From Amorphophallus konjac (lineage: Eukaryota; Streptophyta; Magnoliopsida; Alismatales; Araceae), in the NCBI GenBank assembly GCA_022559845.1, contig CM040125.1, positions 329,909,829 through 329,973,828 of the forward strand: 64,000 nucleotides of DNA, read 5' to 3'. Position 1 is the first letter of the stretch, and each line of letters starts with the position of its first letter. A program made the translations under genes and the position numbers. Shown here piece after piece: positions 56,804 through 64,000 of this stretch. The notes under the pieces were generated by a model. It saw only the letters and a list, made by a program, of their open reading frames with translations. It did no database searches and had not been told where the DNA came from.

Positions 56804-56810
56804 TATAAAA
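56804..56810 (+). promoter_or_regulatory. TATA box in the Copia B LTR
   Basis: TATAAAA within GCCATATAAAAGGTGCCC, followed by a GA-rich leader (56870-56975). Confidence 0.7.
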
Positions 56811-57717
56811 GGTGCCCTCTGCGAAGAGATGGAGTGAACTGGAGAAAAAGCCTAAGAGCAGAATTCCTGAGCAGAAGAAGAAAAGAGAGAGAGCCTCTAC
56901 GTTCCAGAAAGAAGATAGAGAGAAAAGATTAGAGAGCAGTCCTGTGAGAGAAAAGTCTGAGTGAGAGAGAAGAGTCTATTTGCTTCTTCGGAAGCTACAT
57001 TTTGTATTTGATTTTTCTGCAACGATTTGTGTTCTTCGTTGTTCTTGTTTGCATTTCTGTTTTTCCTTTTATTTCTTTACATATCTGATTTTGAGCTGTT
57101 ACCCTCCGGTGTTTGGAGGAAGGGAGTGTTACTCCGGTTTCCCTCTGGGCTACAGAGGAAGAGAGATCGTAGATATCTAGTTCTACTAGTGACAGGTTGT
57201 CATTAGCAGGTTCCCTCCAGGTTGGAGGAAGGGAGAGCTATCTCCGGTTCTATTCTAGCTGGTAGCTGGAACAGGTTCCCAAGCTCTGTGGGTAGCAGAG
57301 TTTGGTTGAGGGATTTGTTTCCCTTGGTTATTCAAGCTGTGTGGCAGCACTTTGTTCGCAGACTGAGTCTGCAGGTTTCTAGCATTGGCTAGTGGAATCC
57401 TTACTCTAGTTGGAGTGAGGGGTGGATGTAGATTGTGGATTACCCACAGAGCTTGGAACCACATTAAAATCTCTTGTCTCCTCTGTGGTTTGCTGCAATC
57501 GTTGATGCTCTCTATCTGCTTGGCAATGTGCTTGTGTGTGGACGGCCTATTCTAATCGCATTTTATTACTCTGTCTTAGTTTCTCACTGCATTGGCTAAT
57601 TTGTTTAGCTATATTCGGTAGGGTGATTTTCGAAGGAGTGATTTTCCACTAAAGTTGTTTAAATAGGGAGTGATCTATTTATCCCCCCTTCTATATCACT
57701 ATTGTTGCGCTAACATT

Positions 57718-57730
57718 TGATATCAGAGCA
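57718..57730 (+). other. Primer-binding site of Copia B
   Basis: TGATATCAGAGCA, one base different from the tRNA-Met type TGGTATCAGAGC, 2 bases after the LTR. Confidence 0.75.
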
Positions 57731-57785
57731 GGTTCGCATCAGGTGGGCGAACGGTCAGGGAAATGCTAATGGTCCTAGAAGCTTC

Positions 57786-59882
57786 ATGGCTGAAGGTCAA
57801 TCCATTAGTCGCCCTCCATTTTTTGATGGTAATAATTATCTATTTTGGAAGAACCGGATGGAAGTGTTTATCAGAGCACAGAGCCACAAGCTATGGAGGG
57901 TAATCACGGTTGGCCCATATGATCTGCCACCGAACGAGGATGCGTGGATAGATGACCATGTCAAGCTATCTTCACTCAACTGGACGGCGCTGAACATCAT
58001 CCAATGTGCTGTTCACCTAGAGGAATATGCCCGTATATCTGCCTACAGGACTGCCAAGTGAATGTGGGATGAGCTGCAATTAATCTACGAAGGTACAGCT
58101 CAAGTGAAAGCCTCGAAGGTAAACCTCTACACCTCTAAGTATGAAATGTTTAGGATGAATGCAGAGGAGAATATTACTGAAATGTATGCCAGGTTGTCCC
58201 TCATCACGAACACACTTAAGGGGCTAGGGAAGGATATAGCTGAGGTAGACATAGTCAGGAAAATTCTTAGATCCTTATCCCCAGCATGGCACACTAAGGC
58301 CATCGTGATTGAAGAGTCAAAAGATCTGACGACCTTGACAGTGAATGAACTCATAGGATCCCTCATGACCTATGAGATGAATTTCAAAGGAGGTGGTGAA
58401 GGAAGTGATAGGAAGGCTAATAATGTAGCACTTAAGGCATCTCGCAACAAGAGTAGCAATAGCAGCAGCAGAAGTAGCGGTGAGTCTGATGGCTTCTCAG
58501 ATCTCGACCCGAAGGAGCAGGCAATGCTCACACGTCAGTTCAGTAAATTTTTAAGGAGAAAGGGGAAGACATTTAGGAGGAAAAAGCCATACTCCTTTAA
58601 CAAGAATGTTGAATCTACCAATTATAGGGATAGAAATCCTAAGAGACTGACATGTTATCATTGTAACAAATAGGGACACATGAAAGGCGAATGCCCAGAT
58701 CTTCAGAAGAAGGTTCCCTACTTCCAGAAGAAGAACACAAAAGTGCAGAAGAAGAAGAAGCCGCAGGCGATGGTATGCACATGGAGCGAGGAGGAAGAAG
58801 ATCCTGAAGATACTTCCTCAGAGGAGCATGAAGAAGGAATTTGCCTTATGGCAAACAGTGAAGAGGAGGTAACCAATGTTTTTGAAAATTTTACGATTCA
58901 TAACTGGGAAGATGCTTATGCTGAGTTATTAGATAAGTTCAATTCTCTTAGTAAAGAGCATAGGGTTCTGAAAAGAAAATTTAATACTAATGTTGAAGAA
59001 CAAACCCAGGTCTGTGAGAAAAAACAGAAACTAAAAGAGCAACTAGAAGAAATGACCTCACTAAGAAAAGAAAATGATAAGCTCAAGGGAGAAAACCAAG
59101 AAAGTCAAAATCAGCTCAATGAACTCAAAATAAGAATCGAAGAAAGCTTGAATGAAAGTAGAGTGAACTCAGAAAAATATGAAGCTGTTAAGAAAGTCAA
59201 TGGTGAACTTCTAAAAAATTCTAAGTCCCTTCAAAAGGAGCTCGAAGACAAACAGAAAGTTTTGGAAAACTTTGTCCAAGGAAAATCTAGTCTGGATGCT
59301 ATACTAGGGGCTAGGGTTAACTTCAATAAGGAAGGTCTAGGCTACGACGCAACTAACAAAAGACCCCTACAATTCAAAACCATTACCTTCTGCCTAGAGA
59401 AGGGAAAAGAAAAGTTGGACACACCATCCAGCTCAAACAGCAGCAAGGGAACTCAAAGTCAGAAGGAATGTCCTAAAAATAGTGCTGGCCAACCATTTAA
59501 GATGGGAATGAATTCTGTGAAGAATTTCACTAAGCCTACCAATCAGAACATAAATGGTAAATGGACCAAGCAAGTGAATCAAAAGAAAATCTGGAATTAC
59601 TACAATCAAATGGGTCCAAAGAGGACCTACTGGAGAAATGATCATCATCTTCAAAAATCTGCTGATCAACAAACTTACATGAGATATTCTAGAAATGGCA
59701 AGCCTAATGTATGGAATAAAACTTACTTTTCCAGACCAGCCGGCTACAATTTCAATAAAACAGAAGTAAAGGTGCCAGAGAAAACAATGCTGAAGGAAAT
59801 TTGGATTCCTAAACACTTGATTAGAAATTTAAAAAATGTCCTTGGACCCAACTCATCTTGGGTTCCAAATCACTCTGCTTGA
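57786..59882 (+). pseudogene. gag: Copia B gag (broken)
   Basis: The likely start is ATG 57786 (MAEGQSISRPPFFDG), the first in-frame Met after the primer site. TGA at 58059-58061 interrupts the gag domain (continuing MWDELQLIYEGT, EMFRMNAEENITEMYARL). TAG at 58671-58673 falls inside the zinc knuckle between CYHCNK and GHMKGEC. After it come an Asp/Glu-rich part, a long coiled coil (EQLEEMTSLRKENDKLKGEN) and an Asn/Trp/Tyr-rich tail ending SSWVPNHSA and TGA 59880-59882. All parts lie in one frame. Architecture equals Copia A gag. Confidence 0.88.
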
Positions 59883-59896
59883 TGTTACTTGTGTAG

Positions 59897-61848
59897 GTCG
59901 GCCTGGCAGCTGAGGACAACAAGTGGTACCTCGACAGTGGCTGCTCCAGGCACATGATAGGTGTCCGATCCAAGTTCAGCAACATAGAGATGAAGGTAGG
60001 GGGTCTGGTCAAGTTTGGAGGAAAGAACAAAGGTAAGATTGTTGGAGTTGGCACAGTAGGTAAGACTTCCACAAACTCCATTGAAAAGGTTCTACTTGTG
60101 GAAGGTCTGCAACACAACCTGATTAGCATTAGCTAGTTATGTGACAAGGGTCACAGGGTTGTATTTGATGATAATTCGTGCAAAATCTTTGAAATAAATT
60201 CTGATGTGCTTTAATTTGTAGCCAACAGGATTAATAATGTCTACATAGTAGACTTAGATGAGGAATCTAAATCTAATATTTGTTTATCTGCCAATTCTGA
60301 AAATGATGTTTTTGAATGGCATAGACGTCTAGGTCATGCTAGCTTTACAACTTTAAATAAATTGGTCAAGCATGATTTAGTTAGAGGCATGCCTAGAATT
60401 AAATTCAACTCGATATCAAAAGCATGTGATGCCTGTGCTCTAGGCAAACAGACCAGAAATTCCTTTAAATTAAGATCTGAGCCATTATCTTCTAGATCAA
60501 TGGAACTTCTTCATATGGACCTTTTCGGTCCCACTAGAACTCAGAGTCTTAATGGAAACAGGTTTGGCTATGTCATCATAGATGACTTCTCTAGATATTC
60601 ATGGATATTCTTCTTAGCAAATAAAAGTGATGCATTTCAAAAGTTTAATATGTTCTTCAATAAGGTCAAACAAGAAGGAAAACACAAGATCTGTACTATT
60701 CAATCTGATCATGGAGGTGAGTTTGAAAACTCCATGTTTTCTGATCTTTGTGAAAGAGAGGGACTAACTCACAGGTTTTCTTCTCCCAGGACACCTGAAC
60801 AGAATGGGATTGTGGAAAGAAGAAATAGAACTGTGGTGGAGATGGCCCGAACAATGCTGATTGAAAGTAAGTTACCTAGAAGGTTTTGGGCAGAAGCGGC
60901 TAATACAGCAACTTACATAATCAACAGGGCCATGGTAAGACCCATTCACAAGAAAACACCCTATGAGCTTCTAAAAGGTAAGAAACCAAACTTGTTTCAT
61001 TTCAGAATTTTTGGAGCAAAATGTTTTATTCACAATAATGACAAGAAAGATTTAGACAAGTTTGAAGCTAAAAGCTCCCTTGGAATATTTTTGGGATATT
61101 CAGAAGTGTCTAGGGCATATAGAGTCTTCAACATAATAGACAAAAAGGTTGAAGAGTCTCCACACATTATATTCAGTGAAAAGAAAGATGTGTCTAACAT
61201 TGAAAATTTTGACAGAGACTCCAATCATGATGGGGAATTCCTAGAAGACCAAGAAGAAGAGAAGACTCAGCCGAGTGGAACAACAAATCCCCTCAATCAG
61301 GAAGGGCCAAGAGAAACAGGTGAGTCTTCAACCAATGTTAGATTTCTTAAAGACCATCCGATAGATAATGTCATAGGCAATCCTGAAGATCCTCTTCGGA
61401 CTAGGTCTCATTTTAGGAATGTGAATAATGAAGACTTAATTACTTTAGTCTCACAAATTGAACCCAAATCAATAGAAGAGGCCTTGGCTGATCAAGCTTG
61501 GGTTAATGCCATGAGTGAGGAATTAGGCCAGTTCGAAAGAAACAATGTCTGGGAACTTGTTCCAAGAACAGATAATGTTAATATCATAGGAACTAAGTGG
61601 GTGTTAAAAAATAAAATGAATGAAGATGGAGTCATCTCAAGGAATAAGGCCAGATTAGTAGCCAAGGGTTACTGTCAGGAATTTGGTGTAGGCTTCGATG
61701 AATCCTATGCACCTGTTACTAGGATGGAAGCCATAAGAATGTTGCTTGCCTTTGCATGTTCAAAGAATATAAAACTCCAACAAATGGATGTTAAAAGTGC
61801 CTTTTTAAATGGAGTCATTAAAGAAGAGGTTTTTGTTGAACAACCCCC
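59897..61848 (+). pseudogene. pol: Copia B pol, N-terminal part: protease, integrase, start of RT (broken, truncated)
   Basis: Lies in a different frame from gag, opening after TAG 59894-59896. Protease WYLDSGCSRHM at about 59930. TAG 60134-60136 and TAA 60212-60214 interrupt before GAG-pre-integrase (WHRRLGHASF). Integrase shows CDACALGKQTR, MDLFGPTR, DDFSRYSW, QSDHGGEFEN and EQNGIVERRNR. RT begins with GTKWVLKNKMNEDG and MDVKSAFLNG and stops at EQPP, where the N2 LTR starts. From 60362 to the N2 junction the frame is clean. Confidence 0.9.
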
Positions 61849-62809
61849 TGTAGATTCTATTTAAAATCCACACTTATAAAATTAATTAACAATAAGCATG
61901 AAAATATGCATGGAATAGCAATGAAAATATATGTAGCATGAGATGCTATAGTGGAGTGTGATCGCCAGAGACCGAGGGTCTCAAAAGGAGATACAATATG
62001 AATACGTAGGGAGATGATCGCAAATACCTCAAATGCGGGATGATGTGATTGTGAGTACTCCTTTTCTCTTCAAATCGGCCGGCCGACGAAGAGAGTCTTT
62101 CTATTTGATTACCCTTGCAAAAAGACATACACAAATAACAAGATAGGAATTAGAAATAATGTGTGTGTAGTATCAAATTCCAATAGAAGATATGCGCATG
62201 AAGATCTATGAAAGACACACCTTGTGGGGGTGTTAGCCCTTAAACCCCTATGCAAGAAGGGTGGGAAAAATGATATGATGAATGAAAAAAATATAGAAAT
62301 ATGGGGAAAGAGTGCAAGTGTGTACTGTGGGGAAAATCTCAATATGATTGAGATGAAATCAATAATATGATGAATGAACGATGCATGAATATGAATTATT
62401 CAAATAAAATAGAATAAGGAGGAGGTGAATAAAAATCTGATTTTTAATGAAGCTTCTTGGCTTGAATCTCCAATCGGGAGATTGCTTCAAAAATATTGAG
62501 ATTGGTCTTCAATAGAGAGCCCTCCTTAAGCCAAAGCCCTTCCCTTCCCCTTCCTCCTTCGGTTCCTGCAGAGGCAAAGAAAACAAAACAAAAAGAAACA
62601 CACAGGCGGAAGAGAACAGAAGAGAGAAGAAAAGAGAAAGGCAGAAGAAGAAGAAGAAAAAAAAACGCAAGAAGAAGAAGCGGCTGAGGTGACTGCGGAA
62701 AGAAAAGAACAAAACGAAAACACCAAAAAAAAGAAACAGAAGAAGGGGAAAAGAAGAGAAAAAGCCTCTCGGGAACTTCGGAACCGAACCAAAGGATCAA
62801 CTCCACCCC

Positions 62810-62817
62810 TTTAAATA
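62810..62817 (-). promoter_or_regulatory. TATA-like box in the N2 LTR
   Basis: The minus strand reads TATTTAAA followed by GGGGTGG. The position corresponds to the TATAAATA of the N LTR. Confidence 0.5.
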
Positions 62818-62964
62818 GATTTCAAAAAAGAAGATAAATAAGGGAAGGAGATAAGAACAGCAAGAGTCCTCAATAGGGGAAGACAAGAACGAGGAAGGTG
62901 CCCAAACGAAGTAGGGACTCTTTGAGGAAAGGCTGAGTTCGTTCAGAACTCGGAAGGCAAAACA

Positions 62965-63555
62965 CGACTTGAACAAGGGCGTTTCTTTAAAAATTGACGA
63001 CTTGTACACAGGGCGTTTCTTTAAAAAAACACGCCTTGGATAAGGGCGTTAATTCAAAAATCAAATTTTAGAATTTATTTGGAAAATTATGAAACACGTC
63101 TGATTCAAAGGCGTTAATTAAAAAACGCCTTATCAAAGGACGTTAATTCAAAATATTCAAACTAGGGCCATTTTTATTTCTTAATATTATTTTCTCATTT
63201 TTTAGGTGGAGGTGCATCTCGTCGCCCTGATTCCAACGACTATTTTTGCGAATTTTTCTGACACCTGGAAGGCCACCAAATCACCTCTGGAAGGGGGTTA
63301 AAAAAATAATAATAATAAAATCCATTTGAAAGACACGCCCTCACGTGAGGCGTGAATTCATTTTTTTTGATTTTTTATTCAAAATAACGCCTTATGATAA
63401 GTCGTTAATTCTCGAAAAATTCCGAAAAATTCCCAGAAAAATCTAGAAAAATGGAAATTTCAAAGAATGGACGCCCTTACATATAGTCGTCAATTTTTAA
63501 GAAAACGCCCATGTATAAGTCGTTATTTAAAAGACGCCCCCAGTTAAGTCGTTAT
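62965..63555. repeat. GGCGTT/AACGCC inverted motif array in the N2 LTR
   Basis: About fifteen copies of (G)GGCGTT, AACGCC, GACGCCC or partner TCGTTA/TCGTCA occur, many facing each other. Examples are AACGCCTTATGATAAGTCGTT (63384-63404, two arms around a short loop), GACGCCC..TAGTCGTC (63470-63490) and CACGCCCTCACGTGAGGCGTG (63336-63356). The N LTR has a shorter version near 28910-28975. Confidence 0.7.
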
Positions 63556-63787
63556 TTCTGAAAAATAGAGAAAAATGCCCAGTAAATCCAGAAAAATTCA
63601 GAAAAATCCAAAAAAATCCAGAAAAATAGGGAAAAATAGAAAAAAATAAGAAAAGGGTGAAAAAAAGGAGAAATCCAAGAAAAATGGGGAAAACCACTCA
63701 AACAAAGCTAATTTGAGGGTCAAATTGGGGCGTTACAAGGTAATAATGAGATGCACTCTCAGTAATGTCAATTTTGGCGTGTCTACA

Positions 63788-63804
63788 GCTGCCCCGCCTT
63801 GGCG
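63788..63804 (-). other. Polypurine tract of element N2
   Basis: The minus strand reads GCCAAGGCGGGGCAGC directly before TGTAGACACGCC. It is the same tract as in N (37331-37347). Confidence 0.75.
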
Positions 63805-64000
63805 TCTGCTTTGCAAGGGAGCAAAGCAAACTGAAAAGTAGATGCCAAGGTGTGATGAGACACGCAATCAACATCACTTGATGAGAATCGCAATCAAAAG
63901 CTCGAGATGAAGCAATCTCGGGAAATTCACGGAAATCAACGATGTTTGGAAAAAAGGGGGAGTGTGCACGCGGTGCACGAAGGAGATAAAAATGATCAAC

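Larger units (their letters stand above)
54804..57715 (+). repeat. 5' LTR of Copia B (2912 bp)
   Basis: TGTGGAACGCAC at 54804 follows LARD sequence exactly where the left LARD LTR continues uninterrupted (16419). It ends GCGCTAACA at 57715, 2 bases before the primer site. It holds a long motif array (55338-56640), TATA box 56804-56810, a GA-rich leader and three CCTCC(A/G)G(T/G)-TGGAGGAAGGGAG-like repeats (about 57105-57235). Confidence 0.85.
54804..61848 (+). mobile_element. Sirevirus-type Ty1/Copia element (Copia B), truncated by N2
   Basis: Plus strand: 5' LTR 54804-57715, primer site 57718-57730, gag 57786-59882, pol from 59897 until N2 inserts at 61849 inside the RT. The 3' part and 3' LTR are beyond N2. 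The gag and pol organisation is colinear with Copia A, but the two differ in sequence throughout and have unrelated LTRs. Confidence 0.9.
61849..63787 (-). repeat. 3' LTR of element N2 (1939 bp)
   Basis: TGTAGATTC..GTGTCTACA. Both ends align with the N LTR, as do the ATCGGCCGGCCGA palindrome (62074-62086) and the CTGGCGATCACA segment (61957-61972, inverted). The centre differs: no ~150-bp array, but a purine-rich tract (62490-62780) and a run of GGCGTT/AACGCC motifs. The TATA-like box is on the minus strand at 62810-62817. Confidence 0.85.
61849..64000 (-). mobile_element. Non-autonomous LTR element N2, related to N, cut by right window edge
   Basis: Minus strand. Its 3' LTR is 61849-63787, preceded on that strand by a polypurine tract (63788-63804). 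About 200 bases of interior closely match the 3' interior of N (about 37090-37330). It inserted in the Copia B RT; CCCCC (61844-61848) is the expected target copy. The body of the element is beyond the window. Confidence 0.85.

Noticed and set aside
62444..62806. Minus-strand Phe/Leu/Ser-rich 120-codon ORF resembling a membrane protein
   Set aside because: Produced by the purine-rich (GAA-type) tract of the N2 LTR, open in three frames, no start or domain support.
1..64000. Host protein-coding, tRNA or rRNA genes
   Set aside because: No stretch outside the mobile elements remains except the LINE remnant, and no cloverleaf or rRNA-like sequence was recognised. A tRNAscan and protein-profile search would be decisive.

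Overview
The window is plant nuclear DNA, almost certainly from a flowering plant with a large, retrotransposon-rich genome. The evidence is the element types: Sirevirus-type Ty1/Copia elements, a Tekay/Del-type chromovirus, a Tat-lineage Ty3/Gypsy element with an antisense extra ORF, a plant-type LINE with a C-terminal RNase H, and long non-autonomous LTR elements. I found no host protein gene, rRNA, tRNA or CRISPR array. Every recognisable coding region belongs to a mobile element and nearly all are broken by stops or frameshifts. The species cannot be named from this sequence.

Layout, left to right. 1-9821: GC-rich Tat-lineage element on the minus strand (5' LTR at 9028-9821, gag, pol), with a spliced antisense ORF at 1-2364 and a possible second antisense remnant at 2823-3507. 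9822-12819: 3' end of a plus-strand Sirevirus (Copia C) with a 2.1 kb LTR. 12820-14188: LINE remnant (RT C-terminus, zf-RVT, RNase H). 14189-54803: a non-autonomous element with about 3.3 kb LTRs (LARD), minus strand, split by younger insertions. 54804-61848: plus-strand Sirevirus (Copia B) with a 2.9 kb LTR, inserted in the right LARD LTR. 61849-64000: LTR and 3' internal edge of another non-autonomous element (N2), inserted in the Copia B reverse transcriptase.

The centre is a four-level nest that can be resolved to the base. Copia A (19219-51411, minus) sits in the LARD interior with target duplication CTTCC. A Tekay-type element (21010-42128, plus) sits in the 3' LTR of Copia A with target duplication CTAAT. 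Element N (28685-39251) sits 9 bp inside the 3' LTR of the Tekay element with target duplication ATACC. LTR pairs look more alike by eye toward the inside of the nest, as the insertion order requires.

The most unusual signal is in the LTRs. Most LTR families here carry their own array of a short core motif at regular spacing. Copia C has a GTCGGTGCA-like core every ~32 bp, about 30 units. Copia B has an AAGTCTATACA-like core at ~27 bp in its best-ordered parts. Copia A has paired GTCGAC sites 22 bp apart in four 71-bp units. The Tekay LTR has paired GGGGTCGACCCC palindromes 13 bp apart. The LARD has GCGGTC/GACCGC hairpins, N has five ~150-bp units, and N2 has GGCGTT/AACGCC inverted motifs. 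N and N2 share LTR ends but have different central arrays. Element N also has no recognisable pol and carries two overlapping proline-rich ORFs with a 54-bp tandem repeat.
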